Shown here piece after piece: positions 15,928 through 24,076 of a stretch of DNA of 39,547 nt. The stretch's first letter is position 1. Every line of letters starts with the position of its first letter. The stretch is from JBGPYB01 sp041493035 (lineage in GTDB: Bacteria > Acidobacteriota > Vicinamibacteria > Fen-336). A program made the position numbers and the translations under genes. The stretch spans positions 1 through 39,547 of the forward strand of contig JBGPYB010000024.1 of assembly GCA_041493035.1 (NCBI GenBank). The letters are read 5' to 3'. Under the pieces are notes generated by a model. It saw only the letters and a program-made list of their open reading frames with translations, had not been told where the DNA came from and did no database searches.

Positions 15928-17994
15928 CTACTCGCCGATCTTGGCGAGGGCGTCGCGGCACGCCTTCTGGAAGTCGTGGAACCGCATCTCCTGGTCCATG
16001 TCGGCCTGGCTGGGGTTGAGGTTGACCGGCGGCTGCTGGGTCGCGATCGCCTTGAGGTGGGGGACAGCCTTCCTGGCCGCCGGCCCGAACCCTCCCAGGG
16101 CGTTGGCCACCGCGGTCCGCACCGAGTAGTCCTTGTCGTTGACGAGCATCCAGGTCAGCATCGGCACGGCATCGGCGGGGCCCAAGGCCACGAGGTCCTT
16201 CAAGCCTCCTATTCGCGTCGCGGGATTCGGCGAATTCAGGCTTTGGTTGACGCGCTCGGTCTTGGCCTGGGCCTGGAGGGCGGCCTGGCGTTCCTTCTCA
16301 GCCTCGGCGGCCGCCGCGTCGTCGAAGACGATGCCCTTCTTCTTCCTCGCCTCGACCCGGTCCAGCAGAGCGTCGAGACGCCCATCGCCGCCGCCCGCCG
16401 CTCCGGCCTTGTTGAGCAGCTCGCGTGCCTTGCCGAAGTCCCGCTTGGAGGCATGCGCCCAGGCCATGCCCGTATATGCCGCCCCGGTAAACTTCGGATC
16501 GAGTTGGATGAGCTTCTCGTACGCCGCAATGCAGTCGTCCCAACTCTTCGCCGCCGAGTAGGCCCACCCCAAGCCCAGCGCGGCCTGGGCGTTCTTGGGA
16601 TCGAGCTCCAGCGCCTTCTTGTACGCGGCGATCGACTCGGTCACCTTGGGGGGCGTCATGTTGCGGTACACATACCCGAGGTTGGTGAAGCCAGCCGTGT
16701 CCTTGTAGCCGGGGCTCGAGACGACCTTCTGCAGCTCGGCCGCCCCCTCGGCATACCTCTCGTTCATGCCGAGGACGAGGCCGTAAGTGGATCGGTATTC
16801 GAGATTCGAGGGCGCCAATTCCGCCGCGCGCTTGTAGGGAGCCAGGGAGTCCTTCACCCTGCCCGTAGAGAAGTACGCCTTCCCCAGGTAGTAGTTCGCT
16901 TCGGCGGAGCCCGAGAGGAGCGTCACCGCCTTCTCGAGCGGGGCGATGGCGTGGGGGAAGTCCCCCTTGCGGAGGAGCAGCTCGCCCACCTGTGCCTGCG
17001 CATCGCCGCTCGTCGGCGCGTCCGCCGCCAGCTTGAGGGCTTCGGCGAGGGCGCCGTCCAGATCGCCCTTTCGGAACTGGGCGTTGATGAGCGCTGCGCG
17101 GCCGACGGCGAAGTTCGGGTCGAGCCCCAGGGCCTTCTTGTAGGCTTCCGCCGCCTGGTCGAAGCGGTTGTCAGTCTCGAAGATCTTGGCTACCGCCATC
17201 TGGATCTCGGGGCTCTTGGGGTTCTTGAACGCGGCGTCTTGCGCTTCGGCGATCGCGTCGTTCCAGGCCTTGGGGTTCTCCGCCAGGATCGCAAGACCGA
17301 GAGCGGCGTGCCCTTCCGCCAGGTTCGGGTCCTCGGAGGTGACCTTGCGAGCCTCGGCGACGGCTTCGGTTCCCTTCTTTTGCGCGTTGAGGGTCATGGC
17401 GAGACCGACGCGGGCACGGGCGAGCTTGGGGTCCAGCTCCAGCGCCTTGCGGAAGGCGGCCGCGCCGTCGTCGTTCCGTCCCTGGGCGAGGAGCGCCACT
17501 CCCCGCGCGTCTTGGGCGACAGCAGCGGTCGCGCCGGCGGCCACGGCCTGGTCGGCTGTGGCCAGGGCCTTCACGGGGTCGAGTCGCGCCTGGACGCGGG
17601 CGAGCGTGGCCAGCGTGTTCGGGCTCGATTGCGCCTGCACGGCCTGCTCCGCCGTCGCGAGCGCCGTCTTGGCCGGTCCGGTCCGAAGCTGGAGTCCTGC
17701 GAGTGCCGCCAAAGCGTCGGCCTTTGCGGGGCCCGCTCCTTCAGCCGCTTTGGCGTAGGTCGCCAAGGCATCGTCCAGGCTTCCGGTCTTCTCCTGGAAG
17801 CGACCGAGGGGCAGCTGCCCCTCTGGACCCGGGTTTTGGGACGCGAGCTTTTGTAGAGTCTTCAGCGCCTCTTCCGGCTTCCCCTTCTGGAGCTGCTCAT
17901 TGGCCTTGGCCACGGCCTCGTCGATCTTCTGGTCGGCGAAGGCGGGGGCGCTCAGGAGGGCGAGGGCGGCGATGACAATGAACGTGGTCTTCAT
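15928..17994 (-). CDS. Exported TPR protein with C-terminal HEAT-like repeats
   Basis: 688 residues from the ATG at 17994, preceded by AAGGGA. A longer frame to 18156 lacks a signal. A Sec signal (MKTTFIVIAALALLSAPAFA) is followed by a long array of tetratricopeptide repeats (about 25-580), with recognisable units such as AAEAYKKALGLDPNFAVGRA and AAYKKALELDPKNAQAALGL. The C-terminus (about 600-688) switches to HEAT-like helices (SVRTAVANALGGFGPAARKA). It should be a periplasmic or envelope scaffold that binds other proteins; partners are unknown. Its stop lies four bases from the convergent amrS stop. Ala, Lys and Asp dominate the composition. Confidence 0.85.
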   Translation of the reverse strand: MKTTFIVIAALALLSAPAFADQKIDEAVAKANEQLQKGKPEEALKTLQKLASQNPGPEGQLPLGRFQEKTGSLDDALATYAKAAEGAGPAKADALAALAGLQLRTGPAKTALATAEQAVQAQSSPNTLATLARVQARLDPVKALATADQAVAAGATAAVAQDARGVALLAQGRNDDGAAAFRKALELDPKLARARVGLAMTLNAQKKGTEAVAEARKVTSEDPNLAEGHAALGLAILAENPKAWNDAIAEAQDAAFKNPKSPEIQMAVAKIFETDNRFDQAAEAYKKALGLDPNFAVGRAALINAQFRKGDLDGALAEALKLAADAPTSGDAQAQVGELLLRKGDFPHAIAPLEKAVTLLSGSAEANYYLGKAYFSTGRVKDSLAPYKRAAELAPSNLEYRSTYGLVLGMNERYAEGAAELQKVVSSPGYKDTAGFTNLGYVYRNMTPPKVTESIAAYKKALELDPKNAQAALGLGWAYSAAKSWDDCIAAYEKLIQLDPKFTGAAYTGMAWAHASKRDFGKARELLNKAGAAGGGDGRLDALLDRVEARKKKGIVFDDAAAAEAEKERQAALQAQAKTERVNQSLNSPNPATRIGGLKDLVALGPADAVPMLTWMLVNDKDYSVRTAVANALGGFGPAARKAVPHLKAIATQQPPVNLNPSQADMDQEMRFHDFQKACRDALAKIGE

Positions 17995-18037
17995 GGTGCT
18001 CGGTCCCTTTCTGCTGTCAACGGGATTTGGACCCTTC

Positions 18038-18043
18038 ATTATA
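18038..18043 (-). promoter_or_regulatory. -10 element for the TPR gene
   Basis: On the minus strand this is a perfect TATAAT in an AT-rich patch (18034-18052). The predicted start of transcription is about 37 bases before the ATG at 17994. No convincing -35 hexamer is seen at 16-18 bases, so the promoter call rests on the -10 alone. Confidence 0.45.
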
Positions 18044-18136
18044 GATATAGATGGCCTTCGGCACACGCCACCGAGCACGCCTCGTGGACCAGGGCAGTGT
18101 GGTAGGCTCTTTGGACCACACATCCCCCTTGGAGAA

Positions 18137-18376
18137 ATGACAGAGCCCTCCTCCACGTGTCAGTCCTGCCGCCGGGCGCCGAGCGCCGGTCTTCTGAGTT
18201 ACCGCAAGGGGTCCGACGTTGTTCCCCGCGAGACGCTTCTGCAGTGCGACGTCTGCGAGCGCTACGCCTGCGCCGACTGCCTCCAAGTCTATGACATCGT
18301 CTCGGAGTACGACTTTCTCTGCCACGAGTGCGCCCGCGCCTTTGGATCCCCGATCCGAGGGACGCGCGGCCACTGA
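18137..18376 (+). CDS. Small cysteine-rich, probable zinc-binding protein
   Basis: 79 residues, family not recognised. It contains four CxxC-type pairs: CQSC near residue 9, then CDVC, CADC and CHEC in the second half, with intervening aromatic residues. The pattern suggests two interleaved zinc sites of treble-clef type (as in FYVE, LIM or B-box folds). GGAG (18131-18134) lies only two bases before the ATG, which is closer than ideal. There is no signal peptide or membrane segment, so it should be cytoplasmic. It is divergent from the TPR gene and is followed by a long non-coding stretch. Confidence 0.6.
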   Translation: MTEPSSTCQSCRRAPSAGLLSYRKGSDVVPRETLLQCDVCERYACADCLQVYDIVSEYDFLCHECARAFGSPIRGTRGH

Positions 18377-18572
18377 GCCACTCTCTCTTCTAGACACCGC
18401 TGTCCCCTGTGTGGTTCGGGCCGGCAAAATTGTTTCGGAAGCCACACACCTTCCTGTGACATCGCTCACGACCGGTCGTCGCCAAGTCATTGGAAATGAG
18501 TGGATTGACATTTCTTCACAGCAGCAATGCAACCGGCACAGGAGTTGCTACGTACAGGAGGTTAGAAAGGCC

Positions 18573-18620
18573 ATGAACGAATTCCTGATGGCTACGCCAA
18601 CCTCTTCAAAATCCCACTAA
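18573..18620 (+). CDS. Possible 15-residue peptide
   Basis: The frame encodes MNEFLMATPTSSKSH. A perfect AGGAGG (18556-18561) lies 11 bases upstream and AAAGG (18566-18570) lies closer. It sits between a TTGACA hexamer and the terminator at 18664-18694, so it could be the only coding part of a short transcript of about 150 bases. It could be a leader peptide, a small standalone peptide, or chance. The amino acid content (Ser, Thr, Lys) gives no clue to function. Confidence 0.25.
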   Translation: MNEFLMATPTSSKSH

Positions 18621-18663
18621 AAACCCTTCCCCCCCCAAAGAGGGGAATCTCCTCAGACGTCCC

Positions 18664-18694
18664 GGGGGTGCCGCGAGGCACCCCCCAGGTTTTT
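18664..18694 (+). terminator. Rho-independent terminator
   Basis: A perfect 9-bp stem GGGGGTGCC (18664-18672) and GGCACCCCC (18677-18685) closes a GCGA tetraloop of the stable GNRA class. Three bases later comes TTTTT (18690-18694). The T-run exists only in plus orientation, so it should stop transcripts coming from 18137-18620. It lies 20 bases beyond the 3' end of the minus-strand S9 peptidase gene, where the stem might also protect the mRNA end. Confidence 0.75.
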
Positions 18695-18713
18695 CTGGGG
18701 CCTTCGGCTCGAC

Positions 18714-20657
18714 TCACTTCAGCAGGAACTCTCGCATGAAGGCCACGGTGGCGTAGAACTGGAAATCGGCGTTCTTCTTCTTGGCGAACCCGTGCCCTTC
18801 GTCTTTCGCCTTCAAGTACCAGACGGGCGTCCCGTTCTTCTTGACGGTCTCGACCATCTGCTCCGATTCGGTGAACGGGACTCGTGGGTCGTTCTGCCCC
18901 TGGACCACGAAGAGCGGCTTCGTGATCTTGGCCGCGTTGTTGACCGGGGCGATCCGAAGGAGGAACTCGCGCACTTTCGGGTCGCGCTCGTCTCCGTATT
19001 CGACCCGCCGCAGGTCGCGCCTGTAGCTCTCGGTGCGCTCCAGGAAGGTCACGAAGCTCGAGATCCCCACGACGTCCAGCGAGCAGCGCAGCTTGTCGTC
19101 ATAGCGGGTCGCCACGGCCAGTGTCATGTAGCCGCCGTAGCTCCCCCCCGTGACCATCACCCGCGTCGCATCCAGGTCGTCCCTCGTCGCGATCCAGTCG
19201 AAGAGAGCCCCCACGTCCTTCACCGAGTCCTCGCGCAGGACGCCATTGTCGAGCTTGAGGAACGACTTGCCGTAACCTGACGAGCCACGGACGTTTGGAA
19301 AGACGACCGCGATCCCCAGTTCGTTGAGGTCGTAGTTTCCCCTCCCGAGGAAGTCGGGTCGCGTCTGTCCCTCGGGGCCGCCGTGGATGTTGATGAGCAC
19401 CGGCCTCTTCCCCGTGAACCGGGCCGGCGGACGGAAGAGAAAGCCCGAGATCGATCTTCCGTCGAAGCTCTTCCAGCGAACGAGCTCGGGCGCTGGGAAG
19501 CCGATCGTGTTGAGGCCGCCGGTTTCGCTCTCGGTCCAACGATCGATGGCTCCCGTTGCCACGTCGATCGAGAAGACATCAGCCGGCGAGCGTGCCTGGG
19601 CAAGTGTGAGGCCGAGATCTTTCCCATTCGCGTGCCATGTCAGGGCGCCGATGACGCCGACCGGGAGCTTGGGGGCCGGCCGTTCCTTGCCCGTCCCGAC
19701 ATCGAGCAGATGGAAGGCGCTGACGCCGTCCTCGTTGGTGGTGAAGGCGATCGTCTTACCGTCAGGCGACGGCTCGAAGGACTCGACGTCCCAGGAGATG
19801 TGGCTCGTCAAGTACGTGTGGACGCCACTGCCGAGGTCGATCCGCGCGAGCCGCTGGAACTCCGAGTCCTTGTCCGTCGCGACGTACAGGAACTTGCCGT
19901 CGGCGCCAAAGCGGGCCTTGGAGTAGGCGACCGTCTCGGCGCCCCCCTTGGGTGTCACGAGGCGCTTGGCTCCTGTGGCGACGTCCACGATCCAGAGGTA
20001 GCTCTCGTTGATCGAGATCTCCTCGCCGACGAGGAGCTGCTTGTCGTCGGGGGACCAGTCGAGAGGCGCCCACCCTCCCCCCGTGACCTCGAGTGCCTTC
20101 CGATCCGTTCTCGGGTCCCGTGGGTCCATGACGTAGACATCGCGGTCGGCGCCGTTCCGTCGGGTGGACCCGTAGGCCAGGAGATCCCCGGCGTGGGACC
20201 AGGGCCCCAGGCCATTCTGGGACCGCCCACCATCCGTCAGAAGGGTCACGTCCCCGGTGGTCACGTCGTACCGGTAGAGCTGGCTGAACTCGTTCCCGCC
20301 TTTGTCCATGGCGAAGACGAAGTACCCGTCGCTCTTCCGAGGGAAAGATGCTTTCGACACCCGTTCCTTGGAGAACGTCATCTGCTTGCGGTCAGCGCCG
20401 GGCAACCGCACCCAGTGGACCTGGTTGGTGTCGCCGAAGCGCGTCGTGATCAGCATCTCCCGCCTCGTGGGATGCCAGCTCTGAAGCGCGGCGGAGCGGA
20501 ACTCCGTGTACCGTCCCACCGATTCGGCGACCCATGTCGGGATGGCCGGGATCCCGTCCAGGACGAGGTTCTCGCTGGGGGTGACGGCACCGTCGTCCGC
20601 CGCCCTCGCGGCCGCCGACGAGACGCACAGGAGCAGAGCGAGAGACCTTCCCCTCAT
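18714..20657 (-). CDS. Secreted S9 prolyl oligopeptidase-family peptidase
   Basis: 647 residues. A Sec signal (hydrophobic LALLLCVSSAA, AARAAD) is followed by a beta-propeller (about 50-380) with repeated WSPDDKQLL/PSPDGKTIAF-type blades, then the alpha/beta hydrolase domain. The catalytic triad is S506 in GGSYGGYM, D590 in GQNDPRVP and H622 in DEGHGF; HGGPEGQ supplies the oxyanion region. It probably cleaves short peptides as a dipeptidyl- or acylaminoacyl-peptidase outside the cytoplasm. AGGAGGAA precedes the ATG. It follows the S8 peptidase gene by 10 bases, so the two are cotranscribed. Confidence 0.93.
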   Translation of the reverse strand: MRGRSLALLLCVSSAAARAADDGAVTPSENLVLDGIPAIPTWVAESVGRYTEFRSAALQSWHPTRREMLITTRFGDTNQVHWVRLPGADRKQMTFSKERVSKASFPRKSDGYFVFAMDKGGNEFSQLYRYDVTTGDVTLLTDGGRSQNGLGPWSHAGDLLAYGSTRRNGADRDVYVMDPRDPRTDRKALEVTGGGWAPLDWSPDDKQLLVGEEISINESYLWIVDVATGAKRLVTPKGGAETVAYSKARFGADGKFLYVATDKDSEFQRLARIDLGSGVHTYLTSHISWDVESFEPSPDGKTIAFTTNEDGVSAFHLLDVGTGKERPAPKLPVGVIGALTWHANGKDLGLTLAQARSPADVFSIDVATGAIDRWTESETGGLNTIGFPAPELVRWKSFDGRSISGFLFRPPARFTGKRPVLINIHGGPEGQTRPDFLGRGNYDLNELGIAVVFPNVRGSSGYGKSFLKLDNGVLREDSVKDVGALFDWIATRDDLDATRVMVTGGSYGGYMTLAVATRYDDKLRCSLDVVGISSFVTFLERTESYRRDLRRVEYGDERDPKVREFLLRIAPVNNAAKITKPLFVVQGQNDPRVPFTESEQMVETVKKNGTPVWYLKAKDEGHGFAKKKNADFQFYATVAFMREFLLK

Positions 20658-20667
20658 CGAGTTCCTC

Positions 20668-22017
20668 CTAATCCTTCGCGAGGCGGAGCGCTTCGAGCAC
20701 CGCGCGTCGCGGATTCACGACCCCCCATCCTTGCCGATCGGTTTCCACGTGGCGCAGGCGCCGGGCCGTGCCGACCAGAATGCGCTTTGCCTCCTGCGGC
20801 GTGAGACGCGGGTTCGCTTCGAGCATCTGCGCCGCAATCGAGGCCACGATGGGCGCGGCGAAGCTCGTGCCGTCCACGTGTTTGTAGGAGCCGGAGATCA
20901 CGTTGTTGTCCCGGAGCTTCGCGCCCACCAGCTCCCGGATCATCGGCGTCGTCAGGCCCGCCGCCGCGTCCAGGCTCGAGTCGACGCCCGCATGCGTCTC
21001 GATGATCTTGCGGAGATCGCCATCCGGGGCCTCGGCCAGACTCGCCAGGAGTTCCGCGTCGGCCTTCGTGGGCGTCCCCGGAAGAATCGGCGCCGCTACC
21101 CAGATTCCCGGTGCGATGACCTCGGGCTTCTGGAGAGCGTCGATCGTGGGACCGTAGCTGGAGTGGTACATGTCGTAGGCGGAGAAGGCGAGTCGGTTCT
21201 TGTCGTCGAGGCCGCCCACCGTCAGCACCGACGGCGCCGAGGCTGGAGGCAGCACAGGATGGCCCGCCACGTGGCCCAGGTTCCCGACGGCGGCGCAGAC
21301 GAGGAGGCCCTCGCGGGTGGCATGCTCGGCCGCCTGGGACAGGCCGTCCTTCAGGTACGACGCCTGATAGTCGCCGCCGCAGCTCACGTTGACGACACGG
21401 ATGCCGAAGCGTTTCCGGTTGCGGACCACCCAGTCGAGCCCGCGCCTTATGTCGTCGTGGGCAATGCGGCGGACCGAACCACACTTCACCAGGACGAGTC
21501 GTGCCTCCGACGCGATGCCGCGGTACAAGCCGCCCGACAGCCGACCGTTGCCGCACGCCACCACCGACGTCATCATGCCGTGCCAGCTCGACTCATTGGG
21601 TTGCGCGAGATCGGCGCGCCGCGCGCGAGGACTTGTCACGTCCACGTACTTGAGGATCCGGTCCTCGCCTTCCACCAGATCCGGGTGGGCGAAGAAGCCG
21701 GCATCGAGGAACGCGATGGTGATGCCGCGTCCGCGATACTCCTCGAAGGCTCCCAGGCGAACCGGCGTGGGCAGGATCGCCTGGCCGGCGGTCGCGAATC
21801 CGGGACGGTGGGCCCGGAGGTGAGCCTCGGCGTCGGCAAAGCGCCTCCCGCACTCGGCGCAGAGGCCGCGCTCCGGTCGCCAACCGGGGGTGTTCGCCGC
21901 GATGAGTGCAGCCACCTCGGCGCTGACGCTCTGAGCGTGCTCCCCGAGGTCCTCACGGCACACGGGGCAGGACGGAATCTCCTGTTCGGCGTTCCTGAGA
22001 TGCTGCTCGTGGGCCAT
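20668..22017 (-). CDS. Subtilisin-like S8 peptidase with N-terminal zinc-finger region
   Basis: 449 residues, no signal peptide. The N-terminus has CPVC (C17, C20) and a C2H2-like element CAECGRRFADAEAHLRAH (C53, C56, H66, H70), then the S8 catalytic domain. The triad is D105 in AFLDAGFFAHPDL, H146 in SSWHGMMT and S385 in DGTSFAAP, with the oxyanion Asn in AVGNLGH. An inserted, charged segment lies at about 325-365 (KADAELLASLAEAPDGDL). Lack of an export signal and the metal-binding head suggest an intracellular protease targeted to a protein or nucleic acid, which is inference. It leads the S8-S9 operon and is divergent from the M24 gene. Confidence 0.88.
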   Translation of the reverse strand: MAHEQHLRNAEQEIPSCPVCREDLGEHAQSVSAEVAALIAANTPGWRPERGLCAECGRRFADAEAHLRAHRPGFATAGQAILPTPVRLGAFEEYRGRGITIAFLDAGFFAHPDLVEGEDRILKYVDVTSPRARRADLAQPNESSWHGMMTSVVACGNGRLSGGLYRGIASEARLVLVKCGSVRRIAHDDIRRGLDWVVRNRKRFGIRVVNVSCGGDYQASYLKDGLSQAAEHATREGLLVCAAVGNLGHVAGHPVLPPASAPSVLTVGGLDDKNRLAFSAYDMYHSSYGPTIDALQKPEVIAPGIWVAAPILPGTPTKADAELLASLAEAPDGDLRKIIETHAGVDSSLDAAAGLTTPMIRELVGAKLRDNNVISGSYKHVDGTSFAAPIVASIAAQMLEANPRLTPQEAKRILVGTARRLRHVETDRQGWGVVNPRRAVLEALRLAKD

Positions 22018-22048
22018 CGTCCGTGGGAGCTTACCCCAGGGGCGCGGG

Positions 22049-22054
22049 TATAAT
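22049..22054 (+). promoter_or_regulatory. TATAAT -10 element giving a likely leaderless mRNA
   Basis: A perfect TATAAT ends 6 bases before the ATG of the M24 peptidase gene (22061), so transcription should begin at or next to the A of the start codon. No Shine-Dalgarno fits in the gap (CCGCCT). A good -35 hexamer is not seen at 17 bases. Confidence 0.6.
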
Positions 22055-22060
22055 CCGCCT

Positions 22061-23239
22061 ATGGACCTCGTTGCGATACAGAAGGCTCTCGGCGAGCAGG
22101 AACTCGACGGATGGCTGCTCTATGACTTCCGCGGCAGCAATCCCATCGCCCGCAGCGTCATTGGCTTCGACGAGAGCCAGATCGGCACGCGACGCTGGTT
22201 TTACCTGATCCCTCGGCAGGGGGAACCCGTCGGGTTCCTTCACGTGATCGAGCCTCACGCGGTGAAAGGGGCGCCCGGCAGAGTGGTCCTCTACCGCTCC
22301 TGGAAAGAGCTCGAGGCCCTGTTGAAGGAGCATCTCGGCGGCATGAAGCGGGTCGCGATGGAGTACAGCGCCGGCGCCGCCATCCCATACGTCGCCCGCG
22401 TCGACGCCGGGACGGTGGAGATGGTCGAGAGCGCCGGCCCGGAGGTCGTCAGCTCCGCTGACCTCGTGCAGTATTTCGAGGCCCGCTGGACGCCCGAGCA
22501 GAAGGCGCTCCACGACCGCGCCGCCCGCGGTTGCCTCGCCGCGAAGGACGCGGGCTTCGCATTGATTCGCGAGCGTCTCGCCGCGGGACAGCGGGTCACC
22601 GAGAGCGAGGTCCAGGCCCTGATCGCCCGGCGCTTCCAGGAAGAAGGGCTCGCGACCCACCATCCCTGCATCGTGGCCGTGAACGACCATGCGTCGGATC
22701 CACACTTCGAGACGACCGCGGGTGCCAGCGACCGCGAGATCCGAAGGGGGGACCTGGTTCTCATCGACTTCTGGGCCAAGGTCGCGGGGGACCCACGGGC
22801 GGTCTACTACGACGCCACGTGGATGGCCTTCTGCGGCCCTGACGTCCCCGCGAAGATGCGAGAGGTCTGGGAGACAGTCAAGGGAGCGCGGGACGCCGCC
22901 GTCGATTTTGTGACCCGCGCTGTGGCGGAAGGGAAGACGATCCGCGGGGCCGACGTCGACGACGTCTCCCGCCGCCACATCGAAGAGCGGGGCTACGGCC
23001 CGTATTTCCTCCATCGCACTGGGCACTCCATCGGGTACGAAGTCCATGGGAACGGCGTGAATATCGACAACCTGGAAACCCGCGACCAGCGGACGATCAT
23101 TCCCGGCGTCTGCTTCTCCATAGAGCCCGGTGTCTATCTTCCCGAGTTCGGCGTCCGTAGCGAGATCGACATGTTCATCCACGAGGGGCGCGCAGAAGTC
23201 ACGGGCGACACCCAGCGCGAGCTGCTCCTCCTCGCATGA
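22061..23239 (+). CDS. M24 family Xaa-Pro aminopeptidase
   Basis: 392 residues. The N-terminal creatinase-like domain (to about 165) is followed by the pita-bread metallopeptidase domain. All five dinuclear metal ligands are present: D236 (LIDFWAK), D251 (YYDATWM), H322 (RTGHSIGYEVHG), E355 (SIEPGVYLP) and E368 (VRSEID). It removes an N-terminal residue preceding proline, complementing the S8/S9 peptidases on the opposite strand. The start is set by the TATAAT just upstream. The last four bases overlap the GAF gene (ATGA). Export is not evident, so it is probably cytoplasmic. Confidence 0.93.
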   Translation: MDLVAIQKALGEQELDGWLLYDFRGSNPIARSVIGFDESQIGTRRWFYLIPRQGEPVGFLHVIEPHAVKGAPGRVVLYRSWKELEALLKEHLGGMKRVAMEYSAGAAIPYVARVDAGTVEMVESAGPEVVSSADLVQYFEARWTPEQKALHDRAARGCLAAKDAGFALIRERLAAGQRVTESEVQALIARRFQEEGLATHHPCIVAVNDHASDPHFETTAGASDREIRRGDLVLIDFWAKVAGDPRAVYYDATWMAFCGPDVPAKMREVWETVKGARDAAVDFVTRAVAEGKTIRGADVDDVSRRHIEERGYGPYFLHRTGHSIGYEVHGNGVNIDNLETRDQRTIIPGVCFSIEPGVYLPEFGVRSEIDMFIHEGRAEVTGDTQRELLLLA

Positions 23240-23643
23240 CCGCGGGCCTCCAGGTCTGGCTCGAAGCCTTCCTGGCCGATTACCAAGGAGTCGCGGGCAC
23301 GGTTCACGTGCGGCCCGCGGCTGGGGACCTGGAGTTGGCCGCGGCCGTCAACATCCCCCCGAGAGTCCAGGAGATCGTCCGACTTATTCCGCGCGGGAAG
23401 GGGATGGCCGGCCTCGCTTGGGAGCGCAACGAAGCCGTGTCGACGTGCAACATCAAGGACGATCGCAGTGGCCAGGTGCGTCCCGGGGCCAAGGCGGTGG
23501 ACGCCGGCGCCGGCGTGGCCCTTCCGGTGCGCGACGCCGCGGGTGAGGTGCGCGCCGTCGTCGGCATCGCCTACCGCGAGGAGAAGGAGCTCACCGCTTC
23601 CGAGCTCGCGGCTCTCGCCGCCGCCGCCGCGACGCTTCCTTGA
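23236..23643 (+). CDS. GAF domain protein
   Basis: 135 residues consisting of a single GAF-like sensor domain. IPRGKGMAGLAWERNEAVSTCNI and GAGVALPVRDAAGEVRAVVGIAY are its characteristic strand and loop segments (about 50-120). No output domain is attached, so it is either a stand-alone small-molecule sensor or a free methionine-(R)-sulfoxide reductase-like fold. Only one cysteine (in STCNI) is visible, so the fRMsr reaction is not supported. It is translationally coupled to the M24 peptidase by ATGA. It converges with the PilZ gene, whose stop lies 7 bases away. Confidence 0.75.
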   Translation: MTAGLQVWLEAFLADYQGVAGTVHVRPAAGDLELAAAVNIPPRVQEIVRLIPRGKGMAGLAWERNEAVSTCNIKDDRSGQVRPGAKAVDAGAGVALPVRDAAGEVRAVVGIAYREEKELTASELAALAAAAATLP

Positions 23644-23649
23644 GGGAAG

Positions 23650-24009
23650 CTATCGCCCGGCCACCGCCGGCGCGCCTTGGGGTTTGGCGAGCAGTGCCAG
23701 GCACGCCTCGAGGAGCGCGCGATGCTCGGGGGAGATCGCGATGATCTTGATCCCATTCCCCGGAACGATGTGGGACGTCCCCTTCCTGATGTCGTAGTTC
23801 CAAATCACCCGTCCTATGGCCGTTATCGTGACCTCGGGACACTGAAGGCGGATCGTGAGATCCACATCGGACTGAAGGGGCAGAGGCTTTGGAGACTCGA
23901 TGAAGAGGCCGCCGCGACTCAGGTTCGTGATCCGGTTGGAGATGAACAGGTCCTTCGTCGAGCAATCCACGGGAATGTCCACGCAGTACCGTTCTGGCCG
24001 GGGAACCAT
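23650..24009 (-). CDS. PilZ domain protein
   Basis: 119 residues. The PilZ cyclic-di-GMP signature is present: an Arg-rich start (RPERYCVDIPVDC) and ITNLSRGGLFIES, which matches the D/N-x-S-x-x-G motif, followed by the beta-barrel strands (VDLTIRLQCPEVTITAIGRV). The GNGIKI segment closes the barrel. It resembles the short PilZ proteins of deltaproteobacteria and acidobacteria. It should act as a c-di-GMP receptor controlling surface behaviour or secretion; the target is not known. AAGGAGG lies directly upstream. It follows hflC by 67 bases on the same strand and may be cotranscribed. Confidence 0.85.
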   Translation of the reverse strand: MVPRPERYCVDIPVDCSTKDLFISNRITNLSRGGLFIESPKPLPLQSDVDLTIRLQCPEVTITAIGRVIWNYDIRKGTSHIVPGNGIKIIAISPEHRALLEACLALLAKPQGAPAVAGR

Positions 24010-24076
24010 AGCGCCTCCTTCAGGGTAAACGGAATGCGACCGTGAAAGAGTATCAGATTCCGGCGCGAAACGTAGT

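Larger units (their letters stand above)
18377..18713. other. Intergenic region with promoter-like, hairpin and peptide signals
   Basis: 337 bases, clearly more AT-rich than its surroundings. It holds GTGTGG (18409-18414) paired with CCACAC (18442-18447), a TTGACA hexamer (18505-18510) with only a weak -10 after it, a small hairpin GCAAC/GTTGC (18529-18548), a 15-codon frame with an AGGAGG upstream, and a strong terminator (18664-18694). No tRNA or known riboswitch could be recognised. Confidence 0.5.

Noticed and set aside
18664..18694. Terminator for the minus-strand S9 peptidase gene
   Set aside because: In minus orientation the hairpin is not followed by a T-run, so only the plus orientation is a good rho-independent terminator.
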